Of a stretch of DNA of 64,000 bases, positions 17,034-25,060 are shown in pieces. The position numbers were made by a program, and so were the translations under genes. The notes under the pieces are model-generated. The model saw only the letters and a list, made by a program, of their open reading frames with translations, made no database searches and was not told the DNA's origin. Source of the stretch: Bacillus cereus (lineage in GTDB: Bacteria; Bacillota; Bacilli; Bacillales; Bacillaceae_G); contig NZ_CP089518.1 of assembly GCF_025917685.1 (NCBI RefSeq), positions 2,047,001-2,111,000 on the forward strand, read 5' to 3'. Position 1 is the first letter of the stretch. The number at the start of each line of letters is the position of its first letter.

Positions 17034-18088
17034 AAAAGACAATGAAACTAGCTTCCTCTGTATTTATGACACTAGTGCTCCTGTTAAGTTTCACAACAGG
17101 GGCTTTTGCTGATAGAACGCTTATTATTCCAGATTTACCAAAACAGCCATATCGTTATGGTGTAGGTGCTTATGAGGGCGTTGTAGCTCATTCTACAGCA
17201 ACTCCAGAAGCGCCAGCTATTAACATTCAAAAATATGAGTCTCGTACATGGCGTTCAGCATTCGTTCACTATGCAGTCGATTGGGATGAAAAGATTCAAA
17301 TTGCATCTACTAAATATCGTGCATGGGGTGCAGGTTCAGCAGCGAATGCTAGATTTGTTCACATTGAATTGTGTGAGACAAGTGATCCAATAAAATTTAA
17401 ACGTTCTTACGAACGATATGTAGAGTTGATTGGGGAAATCTTACGGGAACGAAATATTCATCCTTCTAAAGGTTTATGGACACATAAGGATATTACTTAT
17501 AAATTAGGTGGCACAGACCATGAAGATCCACTTGATTATCTTCGTAGTCATGGTGTATCTGAGGCTAAATTCCGAGCAGACGTGTTAAAGTCTTATAACG
17601 GGAACTCGGTTACGGTGGATGCAAAACCGCAAAAGCCAAATGAAATACCTGGTACAGTCGAGGTGAATGGTGTTGCGTATATTGAGGGATACAATATAAA
17701 TCTCCGCTCTGGACCATCCACAGATAATAGTATTATTCGTAAACTACAAAAAGGAGAGGCTTATAAAGTATGGGACAAATTAGGAAACTGGTTAAATCTT
17801 GGTGGTAACCAATGGATTTATTATGATTCCTCATATATTCGTTACAATGGGACGGAAGCTTCTACTGTAGCTGCTGGTAAAAGGGTTATTTCTAAAGTGG
17901 ACAATTTACGTTTCTATGAATCTCCATCTTGGCAGGATAAAGATGTTGTAGGTACCGTTGATGCAGGATTAGGGTTTACAATTATTGATAAAGTATCGGT
18001 GAATGGTTCAACGCAATATAAAGTGAAAAACTCAAAAGGTAGTATCTTCTATATTACAGCTAGTTCAACATATGTAGAGGTACCATAA
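17030..18088 (+). CDS. N-acetylmuramoyl-L-alanine amidase endolysin (amidase_2 + SH3)
   Basis: 352 residues. A clear signal peptide (KKTMKLASSVFMTLVLLLSF, cleavage near FADR) precedes an amidase_2 (T7 lysozyme-like) domain at about 35-185 with zinc-ligand-like His in VVAHSTATP, FVHYAVDW and KDITYKLGGTDHEDP. Two SH3-type wall-binding repeats follow at about 205-275 (YNINLRSGPSTDNS) and 280-350. A secretory signal on an endolysin means it may reach the wall through Sec and be activated when the holin collapses the membrane potential. A terminator follows. Confidence 0.92.
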   Translation: MKKTMKLASSVFMTLVLLLSFTTGAFADRTLIIPDLPKQPYRYGVGAYEGVVAHSTATPEAPAINIQKYESRTWRSAFVHYAVDWDEKIQIASTKYRAWGAGSAANARFVHIELCETSDPIKFKRSYERYVELIGEILRERNIHPSKGLWTHKDITYKLGGTDHEDPLDYLRSHGVSEAKFRADVLKSYNGNSVTVDAKPQKPNEIPGTVEVNGVAYIEGYNINLRSGPSTDNSIIRKLQKGEAYKVWDKLGNWLNLGGNQWIYYDSSYIRYNGTEASTVAAGKRVISKVDNLRFYESPSWQDKDVVGTVDAGLGFTIIDKVSVNGSTQYKVKNSKGSIFYITASSTYVEVP

Positions 18089-18094
18089 AATAGA

Positions 18095-18126
18095 AAAGCC
18101 GATTCCAATTAAGGATTCGGCTTTAT
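18095..18126 (+). terminator. terminator of the phage late operon
   Basis: AAGCCGATTCC and GGATTCGGCTT form a stem with one mismatch and a 5-base loop, ending in TTTATTCTT. It marks the end of the lysis cassette. Confidence 0.8.
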
Positions 18127-18140
18127 TCTTATTAAGAAAT

Positions 18141-18233
18141 TTAGAATTTACTTTTAGACAATGCTTTTAATATAGGATTTATGATTTTACTTAATAAACG
18201 AAATCCGTTAAATATAGATTTTATAACCGTCAT
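18141..18233 (-). CDS. 30-residue cationic amphipathic peptide
   Basis: Minus-strand gene with a textbook SD (AGGGGGA at 18247-18241, 7 nt before the ATG). The peptide begins MTVIKSIFNGFRLL and ends LKALSKSKF: net charge about +6, alternating hydrophobic and basic residues, no acidic residues, one Pro at 20. It would form an amphipathic helix like leaderless bacteriocins, phenol-soluble modulins or small membrane toxins. It lies against the prophage late direction between the endolysin and the Rap gene. No homologue is recalled. The SD makes it more convincing than its size suggests. Confidence 0.6.
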   Translation of the reverse strand: MTVIKSIFNGFRLLSKIINPILKALSKSKF

Positions 18234-18476
18234 ATTATTGTCCCCCTAAACTAAATAAATCATATCAACTTCATACCAAGGATGTAAACATTGTATGTTC
18301 ATAAATTCAAATGAAAAAGAAGCTTCTTTTTCAAAGTGAATGATGGTGTTATGACTAAAAATAGACTGAATAATCAGAAAATATTTTATCAATAAATAGT
18401 AATTGTTATGATATACGCTTTGATATGATGATTTGTTATAATATTTAGATAATATTCTTGGAAAAGGGGGATTTAT
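18234..18476. other. intergenic region between divergent peptide and rap
   Basis: AT-rich with no further gene. It holds the SD of the minus-strand peptide (18241-18247), a TATAAT-like -10 at 18437-18442 for rap (no convincing -35), and the SD GGAAAAGGGGG before rap. Confidence 0.5.
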
Positions 18477-19565
18477 ATGGAGACAAAAATTTCTACTACT
18501 AGCAAGGGGTATGAGCTATTAGAAGAATGGTATCATGAAATGCTTGCTCAGCATATAGAGAAGGCAAGTGTTTTAAAAATTGAAGCAGATAATATATTTA
18601 ATAAGGTTAAAGAAAATGCAGATTCTTTTATTTATTACTCCCTGTTACGATTTAGGTACCAAATGTTAAAGGGGAATTTTGAAAAAGGGCTAGAAGAGCT
18701 AGAATACATAAAAGATATGCCAGATGGTTTACTAAAATATTACTATCACTTCTTTAAATTTATTTATGAAACAGAAGTTGGAAACTACAATAGTGCAGAG
18801 AAACATCTTGAATCTGCTAGTGATTTATTAGATATGATGTCCGATGAAAAAGAAAAAGCAGAGTACAATTATCGTGTTGCGCTATATAAATACTATATTT
18901 CACAACCCACTTTAGCGATTAATTATGCTACAAAGGCTCTTGATTATTTTTCAAGTCATGAAGGCTATGAGACTAAAAAGGGAGCGTGTGAAAATACATT
19001 AGGTATGGCTTGTATTACTTTAGAACAATTTGAATTAGCAGAGGAATATCTAATTTCTGCTCTAAATATGTTTCAAAAACTTGACGAACAATCGCTAGTT
19101 TTAAAAGTTCGTAGTAATTTAGGAGTACTGTATGCCGAACAAAACTTATCAGATTCAGCTATACGTCATTTAGAAGAAGTATATAAAGCGTGTCAACATA
19201 CAAAATTGCATTATCAAAGAAGGGTAATATTCCTATTAGCTCGGGAACATATTAAAATAAAACAGCATAATGATGCAGCTTTTTATATTAAAGAGGGCTT
19301 GAAGGATTGTAATCAAGAATATAGTTATCATCTAAATATTATGGAGTGTATAAATAACAATGAATCTATAGCGAAGTTAGAAGAAATTGTAAATGAATCA
19401 CTTTCGTATTTTAAAGAACAAGAATTGTGGAAAGACATTCAAATTTATACCGAACTATTAGCAAGTAAATGGTATAATGTGGGTGCAAAGGATAAGGCGT
19501 GTGAGTATTATCACTTAAGCCATGAAGCGAGAACTTTATTAAAAGAAAAGGGGCGTTTAAAATGA
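18477..19565 (+). CDS. Rap-family TPR regulator (prophage)
   Basis: 362 residues, the size of Rap proteins. The N-terminal helical bundle (1-70) carries the Rap pattern LLEEWYHEML ... FIYYSLLRFRYQML. TPR helices follow throughout (YNYRVALYKYYISQPTLAI; LGVLYAEQNLSDSAIRHL). Rap proteins bind response regulators or phosphotransferases and are switched off by a re-imported Phr peptide. A secreted Phr-like peptide gene starts in its last codons. In B. cereus-group phages such pairs influence sporulation, competence or lysogeny. AimR is also TPR-based, but the N-terminal WYxxxL pattern fits Rap better. Confidence 0.85.
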   Translation: METKISTTSKGYELLEEWYHEMLAQHIEKASVLKIEADNIFNKVKENADSFIYYSLLRFRYQMLKGNFEKGLEELEYIKDMPDGLLKYYYHFFKFIYETEVGNYNSAEKHLESASDLLDMMSDEKEKAEYNYRVALYKYYISQPTLAINYATKALDYFSSHEGYETKKGACENTLGMACITLEQFELAEEYLISALNMFQKLDEQSLVLKVRSNLGVLYAEQNLSDSAIRHLEEVYKACQHTKLHYQRRVIFLLAREHIKIKQHNDAAFYIKEGLKDCNQEYSYHLNIMECINNNESIAKLEEIVNESLSYFKEQELWKDIQIYTELLASKWYNVGAKDKACEYYHLSHEARTLLKEKGRLK

Positions 19566-19711
19566 AAAAGATTAAAATTACATTAATGAGTTTAATCGGT
19601 ATTGCAGTATTATCGTTTGGATTAAATAGTCCTAGTATTGAAAAAAGTGCAGCAACTACACTGAAACAAGAAAATATTATTTCATATTCAGAACATGGTA
19701 CAGGAATCTAA
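19562..19711 (+). CDS. Phr-like secreted signalling peptide precursor
   Basis: 49 residues, with its ATG overlapping the rap stop (ATGA). A Lys-rich start and hydrophobic signal sequence (KKIKITLMSLIGIAVLSFG) are followed by a polar C-terminus (TLKQENIISYSEHGTGI). This is the standard plan of Phr precursors, in which a 5-7 residue fragment, usually at or near the C-terminus, is released. SEHGTGI is the obvious candidate, but the processing site is inferred. Tight coupling to rap supports the pairing. Confidence 0.82.
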   Translation: MKKIKITLMSLIGIAVLSFGLNSPSIEKSAATTLKQENIISYSEHGTGI

Positions 19712-19782
19712 TAAATAAAAAAATTACCCCCATCAGTTATTAAAGAAATAAATAATCAATAAGCAGTAAAGTAGATAAAATA

Positions 19783-19822
19783 AACAAGGCAGGATGATGA
19801 CAACATCTTGCCTTGTTCAATT
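19783..19822 (+). terminator. terminator of rap-phr
   Basis: AACAAGGCAGGATG (19783-19796) and CATCTTGCCTTGTT (19804-19817) pair with one G.U. The T-tract is weak (GTTCAATTG), so termination strength is uncertain. Confidence 0.6.
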
Positions 19823-19937
19823 GTGAAAAATTATTGAACTGTAACGAATTTTTTTAGAGGGTATTTTAAATAGGAAAGAACAGATGAAAAAATAAAACAA
19901 GCCTAACCTATTTATGTTTGTTTTATTTTGTGGGGGG

Positions 19938-19969
19938 CACCCACAAACCCACCCACAATTCACCCACAA
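19938..19969 (+). repeat. three direct copies of CACCCACAA, possible integrase arm sites
   Basis: Copies at 19938-19946, 19950-19958 and 19961-19969, about one helical turn apart. TTGTGGG immediately upstream (19928-19934) is an inverted copy of the core. Short direct repeats with helical phasing near a prophage end are typical of tyrosine-integrase arm sites. The left prophage end lies outside the window, so this cannot be confirmed here. Confidence 0.5.
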
Positions 19970-19977
19970 AAATAAAA

Positions 19978-20010
19978 AAAAGTGATGAATCACTATGAAA
20001 CATCACTTTT
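19978..20010 (-). terminator. leftward intrinsic terminator at the prophage edge
   Basis: Perfect 10-bp stem (AAAAGTGATG with CATCACTTTT, 13-base loop). Read on the minus strand it is followed by a T-rich run. A 56-codon open frame (19995-20165, ending FIAEVYVK) starts inside the loop and lacks an SD, so it is not called as a gene; it may be a remnant. Confidence 0.55.
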
Positions 20011-20304
20011 ATGAAACCTTGATAAATCAACGTTTTTGGCACGATTTAAAACTTGATGAATCCAGAGGATATATTCCGTACACAAGTTCAACAATGGGAA
20101 CGGTAATACCTATTTATCAAGGTGATTGTAATACAATATTTATTGCAGAAGTGTATGTTAAATGAATTGTTTTTAAAATAAAAATCGATTTAATACAGTT
20201 TAATTAAAGGCTATTATTTGCTCACATTTTGCTCACAAATAATATAAAAACACGTGAAAAAATATGAAATTCCCTATTGAAATAGAATATAATATAACAA
20301 ATGA
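20011..20304. other. prophage-backbone junction region, no gene
   Basis: No credible gene. It contains two adjacent direct repeats TTTGCTCACA (20217-20226 and 20228-20237) and AT-rich sequence. The repeats resemble the CACCCACAA arm-like sites upstream, so the attachment site probably lies between about 19.97 and 20.3 kb. The exact core cannot be set without the left end. Confidence 0.4.
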
Positions 20305-20349
20305 AAAAGTGTCACAAATGCTTGTATAACAGGCATTTGTGACACTTTT
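20305..20349. terminator. strong bidirectional terminator
   Basis: Perfect 17-bp stem starting AAAAGTGTCACAAATGC (20305-20321) with its complement at 20333-20349 and an 11-base loop, flanked by A- and T-runs on both sides. It terminates the minus-strand Gln-rich gene and blocks readthrough from the prophage side. Confidence 0.85.
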
Positions 20350-20379
20350 ATAGTTTTATTTAACACAAAATGAATAAGA

Positions 20380-21102
20380 TTAAAACTGCTCATTCTTCTC
20401 CCAAGATTCAACGATATAATGTGCAATCGTCGGATTAAATCCTTTACCAACTAAGAACATAATCGCAGCAACTTCTGTTAAAGCATGTTTGTGTGATGTA
20501 TGTTTCGCTTCATTTAAACCGTAATCTACCCAAGGTTTTACGAAATCAAGTACAGGTTTCTTTAAAGGTAAAAACTGTGTGCCGACAACTTGCTGGATTT
20601 GTTGTTGCGTTGGTTCTGTAATAGGTCCAGGTGGTAAAATTTGAGGCTGTGTAATATCGAGTGTCGGTCCAGGAGGTAAGATTTGTGGTTGTGTCGGATC
20701 AATTGTTGGTGGTGCAGGTGGTGAAACACGTGCGTCATAGTGTGGTTGATACATTTGTTGTTGGTATTGCGGTTGTTGTGGCTGAGTTGGATATGGATTT
20801 TGTTGATATTGTTGTTCTTGACTTTGCGGTGCTGTATATGGAATTTGCTGATATTGTTGTTCTTGATTTTGTGGTGCTGCATATGGAATTTGCTGATATT
20901 GTTGTTCCTGATTTTGTGGTGCTGCATATGGATTTTGTGGATATTCAGCTTCTTGATTTTGCGGTGTTGCGTATGGATTTTGTTCGTATTGTTGTTCTTG
21001 CTGTTGAAGCTCTTGTTCCTCATATTGTTCTGTGTATCTTTGTTCCTGCTGCTGAGGATAAAATGGTTGCTGTGGATAAGGCGGTTGATTATTATAGAAC
21101 AT
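20380..21102 (-). CDS. Gln/Pro-rich repeat protein (hypothetical)
   Basis: 240 residues from the ATG at 21102, which has GAAGGAGGAATCAAT upstream; a longer frame to 21153 lacks an SD. Residues 1-40 are Pro/Gln/Tyr rich. Four 15-residue repeats (NPYAAPQNQEQQYQQ type) span 42-101, then a PQILPPGP segment repeats twice, and a conserved-looking C-terminal domain of about 65 residues (KPVLDFVKPWVDYGLNEAKH) ends the protein. The composition resembles spore-surface or coat-associated proteins, but no family is recognised and no signal peptide is visible. Two other reading frames stay open here only because of the repeats. Confidence 0.8.
   Translation of the reverse strand: MFYNNQPPYPQQPFYPQQQEQRYTEQYEEQELQQQEQQYEQNPYATPQNQEAEYPQNPYAAPQNQEQQYQQIPYAAPQNQEQQYQQIPYTAPQSQEQQYQQNPYPTQPQQPQYQQQMYQPHYDARVSPPAPPTIDPTQPQILPPGPTLDITQPQILPPGPITEPTQQQIQQVVGTQFLPLKKPVLDFVKPWVDYGLNEAKHTSHKHALTEVAAIMFLVGKGFNPTIAHYIVESWEKNEQF
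20800..20979 (-). repeat. four tandem 45-bp repeats coding for a 15-residue unit
   Basis: Codes for NPYATPQNQEAEYPQ, NPYAAPQNQEQQYQQ, IPYAAPQNQEQQYQQ and IPYTAPQSQEQQYQQ. A diverged fifth unit follows. Such units usually vary in number between strains. Confidence 0.85.
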
Positions 21103-21211
21103 ATTGATTCCTCCTTCATAATGATGCCTACCACCTAGTGTATGGGCGGACAAGAAAATATGTGATGAAAAAATGTAGGCGTGTTACAATAAGTAACTGG
21201 GTGAAGATAAA

Positions 21212-21859
21212 ATGATAAAACAAGAAAAAATAAAAAAGACAATAACTTTCGTAAAGCATATTTTAGAAAAAGATGCGAGTGGGCATGATTGGTATCATAT
21301 TGAACGCGTACATAAATTGGCGATTTCTTTATCCGAGCAAGAAGGAGGAAATCGTTTTATAATTGAAATGGCAGCATTACTTCACGATGTGGCAGATGAG
21401 AAGTTAAATGATAGTGAAGAAGCAGGAATGAAAAAAGTTTCTGATTGGTTAGAAGAGTTACATGTTGAAGAAGAGGAAAGTAAGCATGTTCTTCATATCA
21501 TCGCCAATCTGTCTTATAAGGGTGGTCACGGCGGCATAGTAGAGTCACTTGAAGGGAAAATTGTTCAAGATGCGGATCGCTTAGATGCTCTTGGTGCAAT
21601 TGGAATAGCTCGTACATTTGCATACGGAGGAGCGAAAGGGAGATTAATGTATGATCCAAATGTTCCGCCTCGTGAAGTGATGACCAAAGATGAATACCGA
21701 AAAAATAACGATCCATCTTTAAATCATTTTTATGAAAAACTTTTAAAATTAAAAGACTTAATGAATACGAACGCGGCAAAACAAGAGGCTGAAGTTCGTC
21801 ATCGTTATATGGAAGAGTTTATTGAACAATTTATGAAAGAGTGGAATGCACAAATATGA
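21212..21859 (+). CDS. HD-domain metal-dependent phosphohydrolase (YedJ type)
   Basis: 215 residues. The HD signature is present: H in GHDWYHIERV (about 26-33), HD in MAALLHDVADEK (about 55-65), and the distal D in VQDADRLDALGAIGIARTF (about 118-132). These residues bind the divalent metals of HD hydrolases acting on nucleotides or phosphoesters; the substrate of this subfamily is not settled. ATG 21212 lies after GGGTGAAGATAAA. The stop overlaps the ATG of the ABC-F gene, indicating one operon. Confidence 0.88.
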   Translation: MIKQEKIKKTITFVKHILEKDASGHDWYHIERVHKLAISLSEQEGGNRFIIEMAALLHDVADEKLNDSEEAGMKKVSDWLEELHVEEEESKHVLHIIANLSYKGGHGGIVESLEGKIVQDADRLDALGAIGIARTFAYGGAKGRLMYDPNVPPREVMTKDEYRKNNDPSLNHFYEKLLKLKDLMNTNAAKQEAEVRHRYMEEFIEQFMKEWNAQI

Positions 21860-23751
21860 AAATGTTAACTGTGGAGAACTTATCGAAATCATACGGAGAA
21901 AAACCGTTATTTGATGGATTATCATGTAGTATTACAGAAGGACAACGTGTCGGAATTATTGGTGTAAACGGTACTGGTAAATCGACATTATTAAAAATTA
22001 TTGCAGGGTTAGAAACTCCTGATACAGGTGATATGACGCATTCACGTGGGTATACAATTAGTTATTTATCACAGCAACCAGAGTTTGATGAAAAACTAAC
22101 AGTATTAGAGCAAGTGTTCCATGGTGATACACCTTTAATTCGTCTTCTTCGTGATTATGAAAAAGCACTATTAAATATCGAAAAAGATCCAAGTAATGAA
22201 AAAGTACAGGAACAATTATTTGCAGTGCAGCAACGTATGGATGCAATGAGTGCATGGGAAGCAAATGCAAATGCGAAATCTCTTTTAACAAAATTAGGAA
22301 TTACAGATTTCACTGCAACTGTTGGAAATTTATCTGGTGGACAGAAAAAACGTATCGCAATGGCACAATGTTTTATTGAAACACCTGATCTATTAATTTT
22401 AGACGAGCCTACGAACCATCTTGACCATGAGACAGTTGAATGGTTAGAAGAATATTTAGCAAGATATACAGGTGCGGTATTACTTGTAACCCATGATCGT
22501 TATTTCTTAGATCGTGTGACAAACCGTATTTTTGAATTAGATAACGGTAAACTATATAGCTACGAAGGAAACTATAGTACATTTTTAGAAGCGAAAGCAC
22601 TTCGTGAAGAGCAAGAATCGGCACAAGAATCAAAACGCCAAAATTTATATCGTCGTGAATTAGCATGGATTCGTCGTGGCGCAAAAGCCCGTTCTACGAA
22701 ACAAAAGGCACGTATTCAGCGTTTTGATGAGCTAAAGGGACAAGAAGGACCAGCTGCAAAACAGTCAGTTGATATTGCACTAAGTGGAAGTCGTCTAGGA
22801 AAGAAAGTACTTGAGTTAAAAGATGTAACGAAAAAATTTGGTGATAAGACGGTATTACATAATTTTAATCATATTGTGAAACCAGGCGATCGTATCGGAA
22901 TTATTGGGGCGAATGGAAGCGGGAAATCTTCTCTATTAAATATGCTTGCAGGCAAGTTATCTCCTGATAGTGGTGAAGTTGAAGTAGGACAAACTGTAAA
23001 AGTTGCTTATTATACGCAAGAAAATGAAGAGATGAATTTAAACCAGCGTATGATTGAATACATTAAAGAGATTGCAGAAGTTATTCATACAACAGATGGA
23101 AAAGTAATTGGTGCATCTCAAATGTTAGAACGTTTCTTATTCCCGACGCATTCACATGGTACACCGCTTGGTAAACTATCTGGTGGTGAAAGAAGACGTT
23201 TATATTTATTACGTATTTTAATGGGAGAACCAAACGTACTATTACTTGATGAACCTACGAATGATCTAGATACACAAACATTAACAGTACTAGAAGATTA
23301 TTTAGAAGATTTCCCAGGTGTCGTTTTAACTGTATCGCATGACCGTTACTTCTTAGATAAAGTAGTAGATGAACTGTTCATCTTTACTGGCGGAGGCGAA
23401 GTGTGTGAGTTCCTAGGTAGTTATACAGATTATTTAGAAATGGAAAAAACGAAAGAACTTATTGAAAAAGCGGAAGTTCAAAAAGAGAAAAAAGTAGTAG
23501 AAGAAGCTCCAAAACAACAACGTAAACGTAAACTTTCATACAATGAGCAGCGTGAATGGGAAACAATTGAAGATACAATTGCCGAACTAGAAGAGAAAAT
23601 TGAGTCAATTGGAGAAGAACTTTCGAAAGTTGGATCTGACTTCACAAAGGCACAAGAATTATCTGAAGCACAGCAGAAAACAGAAGAAGAGCTAGAAAAA
23701 ACGATGGAAAGATGGAGTGAGCTATCAGACATCGTTGAAGGATTAAAATAA
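21856..23751 (+). CDS. ABC-F family ATPase (Uup/YfmR-like)
   Basis: 631 residues from ATG 21856 (TGA overlap with the HD gene); an in-frame GTG at 21841 is less likely. Two ABC domains: Walker A GVNGTGKST (about 36) and GANGSGKSS (about 350), signatures LSGGQKKR and LSGGERRR, Walker B LLILDEPTNHLD and LLLDEPTNDLD. The interdomain linker is basic (RGAKARSTKQKARIQR), and a C-terminal coiled coil (530-631) marks the Uup/YfmR branch. ABC-F proteins act on ribosomes to relieve stalling, not in transport: there are no membrane segments. Confidence 0.92.
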   Translation: MKMLTVENLSKSYGEKPLFDGLSCSITEGQRVGIIGVNGTGKSTLLKIIAGLETPDTGDMTHSRGYTISYLSQQPEFDEKLTVLEQVFHGDTPLIRLLRDYEKALLNIEKDPSNEKVQEQLFAVQQRMDAMSAWEANANAKSLLTKLGITDFTATVGNLSGGQKKRIAMAQCFIETPDLLILDEPTNHLDHETVEWLEEYLARYTGAVLLVTHDRYFLDRVTNRIFELDNGKLYSYEGNYSTFLEAKALREEQESAQESKRQNLYRRELAWIRRGAKARSTKQKARIQRFDELKGQEGPAAKQSVDIALSGSRLGKKVLELKDVTKKFGDKTVLHNFNHIVKPGDRIGIIGANGSGKSSLLNMLAGKLSPDSGEVEVGQTVKVAYYTQENEEMNLNQRMIEYIKEIAEVIHTTDGKVIGASQMLERFLFPTHSHGTPLGKLSGGERRRLYLLRILMGEPNVLLLDEPTNDLDTQTLTVLEDYLEDFPGVVLTVSHDRYFLDKVVDELFIFTGGGEVCEFLGSYTDYLEMEKTKELIEKAEVQKEKKVVEEAPKQQRKRKLSYNEQREWETIEDTIAELEEKIESIGEELSKVGSDFTKAQELSEAQQKTEEELEKTMERWSELSDIVEGLK

Positions 23752-23826
23752 AAACAAGCTGCATATATTGAAAAGTAAAGAGAAAAACTTTACACTATTG
23801 GTAGAACCTATTTTAGGAGGGAAAAA

Positions 23827-24558
23827 ATGAGAACATCTAATCCAATGTTGAAAAAAGAGGCATTTCGTAAAGAGGGAGCAAGCGCTTCTGCGATGACTAT
23901 TGGCGGAACAGTAGGCAAAACGTTTATAATGCTTATCTTGCTACTTGCAACGTCTGTCTATTCATACATACAGATGATGCAGGGTACGATGAAAATGCCA
24001 GTGTTAATAGGTGCATTAGTAATTGCGGCAATCATCGCATTTGCATCTATCTTCTTCCCGCGAATGGCACCAATTGGGGCGCCAATTTATGCGGCGGTAG
24101 AAGGAGTTGTATTAGGAAGTATTTCAGCAGTTTATACAATGAAATTTGGCGATTCTATCGTTTTAAATGCTGTATTACTTACAATTTCAATCCTATTTGC
24201 AATGTTAGTTTTATATGCAACACGCGTTGTAAAGGTAACTGATAAATTCCGTACGGGTGTAATTGCAGCGACAATGGGAATTATGGTTATGTATTTAATC
24301 GTATTCTTATTAAATATGTTCGGTGTAACTGTTCCATATATTCACCAGGGCGGTACAATCGGTATTATCATTAGTGCGGTTGTTATTGTAGTTGCTGCAT
24401 TAAATTTATTACTAGATTTCGATTTAATCGAAAGCGGTGCACGTAGCCAAGCTCCAAAATATATGGAATGGTACAGTGCAATGGGTCTAATGATGACTCT
24501 AGTATGGCTATACTTAGAAATTCTTCGTTTCGTTTCTTACTTTACGAAAAATGACTAA
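23827..24558 (+). CDS. Bax inhibitor-1/YccA-like membrane protein
   Basis: 243 residues with seven hydrophobic helices (for example TFIMLILLLATSVYSYI, PVLIGALVIAAIIAFA, GVIAATMGIMVMYLIVFLL), preceded by a short polar N-terminus (RTSNPMLKKEAFRKEG) typical of this bacterial subgroup. It ends with WYSAMGLMMTLVWLYLEILRFVSYF, the conserved last helix. The family includes proteins implicated in membrane stress and calcium leak, but the bacterial role is unclear. ATG after TAGGAGGGAAAAA. A terminator follows. Confidence 0.88.
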   Translation: MRTSNPMLKKEAFRKEGASASAMTIGGTVGKTFIMLILLLATSVYSYIQMMQGTMKMPVLIGALVIAAIIAFASIFFPRMAPIGAPIYAAVEGVVLGSISAVYTMKFGDSIVLNAVLLTISILFAMLVLYATRVVKVTDKFRTGVIAATMGIMVMYLIVFLLNMFGVTVPYIHQGGTIGIIISAVVIVVAALNLLLDFDLIESGARSQAPKYMEWYSAMGLMMTLVWLYLEILRFVSYFTKND

Positions 24559-24560
24559 TA

Positions 24561-24596
24561 AAAAAATCCTGCATGAAATGTGCAGGATTTTTTTAT
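24561..24596 (+). terminator. intrinsic terminator
   Basis: AAATCCTGCA (24564-24573) with TGCAGGATTT (24581-24590), loop TGAAATG, then TTTTTATTTT. Confidence 0.85.
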
Positions 24597-24663
24597 TTTC
24601 AAAGATAAATCGAGTTCGTGGTATAATATGGATATTAGCAACTTGAATTGAAGGAGATGGAAT

Positions 24664-24918
24664 ATGATGAAAGATAAGAAAGGGATTATGAAAAAACTAT
24701 TTTCTAAAAGTTTTTTCATAGAACTAGATGAAGCTTTAACGTATCCATCATCAGAAGTTATTACTTCAGCGATTGAAGGATACGCAGCTGAATGCAATGA
24801 AAGACTAACATTTGAGAGTAAAGCTAAACCGATTACTTTTTACTTAGAAAATGTAATGTACTGTGCTGAAATAAAGATGGCTCGCGGTGGATATTACATC
24901 TCTTGCAGTGAAGTATAA
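24664..24918 (+). CDS. DUF4318 family protein
   Basis: 84 residues, ATG after GAAGGAGATGGAAT. The core FIELDEALTYPSSEVITSAIEGYA followed by ERLTFESKAKPITFYLE and AEIKMARGGYYISCSEV matches my memory of the B. cereus-group DUF4318 family. No function is known. It is a single-gene unit between two terminators and marks conserved backbone just left of the island. Confidence 0.8.
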   Translation: MMKDKKGIMKKLFSKSFFIELDEALTYPSSEVITSAIEGYAAECNERLTFESKAKPITFYLENVMYCAEIKMARGGYYISCSEV

Positions 24919-24924
24919 TTTTTT

Positions 24925-24968
24925 GAAACCTTACATGTTTAAAATATGTAAGGTTTCTTTTTTTCTTT
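24925..24968 (+). terminator. intrinsic terminator
   Basis: Perfect 12-bp stem GAAACCTTACAT with ATGTAAGGTTTC, then TTTTTTTCTTTT. Confidence 0.88.
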
Positions 24969-24979
24969 TGTAAGGTATA

Positions 24980-25013
24980 AAATAATACTTTTTACATACA
25001 GAAATAACTTTTT
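24980..25013 (+). promoter_or_regulatory. type-I ComK box upstream of the interrupted ssb
   Basis: Two AT-boxes of the ComK form A4-N5-T4: AAATAATACTTTT (24980-24992) and GAAATAACTTTTT (25001-25013), each with one deviation in the A half, separated by exactly 8 bp (TACATACA). In B. subtilis two AT-boxes 8 bp apart define a type-I K-box, and ssbB is a ComK target. The match is seen directly; ComK control is inferred. Confidence 0.65.
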
Positions 25014-25019
25014 CCGTTT

Positions 25020-25048
25020 TTTACCTTTCGCATATTTCTCTTTACAAT
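25020..25048 (+). promoter_or_regulatory. sigma-A-like promoter of the original ssb
   Basis: TTTACC (25020-25025), 17-bp spacer, TACAAT (25043-25048). It lies directly after the ComK box and about 30 bp before the orphan ribosome site. It now points into the island towards the recombinase genes. Confidence 0.6.
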
Positions 25049-25060
25049 GAAGAAAAATAT

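Noticed and set aside
18477..19711. AimR-AimP arbitrium system instead of Rap-Phr
   Set aside because: The N-terminal WYxxxL...YYSLLRFRYQML pattern and length fit Rap, and the peptide does not end in the GA/GG seen in arbitrium peptides; not fully excluded.
19995..20165. 56-codon frame at the prophage edge
   Set aside because: Its ATG lies in the loop of a terminator, there is no SD, and no family is recognised; it may be a remnant but is not supported as a gene.
20562..21134. Long open frames in other phases of the Gln/Pro-rich gene, on both strands
   Set aside because: They arise from the repetitive CAA/CAG-rich codons; none has an SD, and composition is unnatural (His/Asn/Ile runs).
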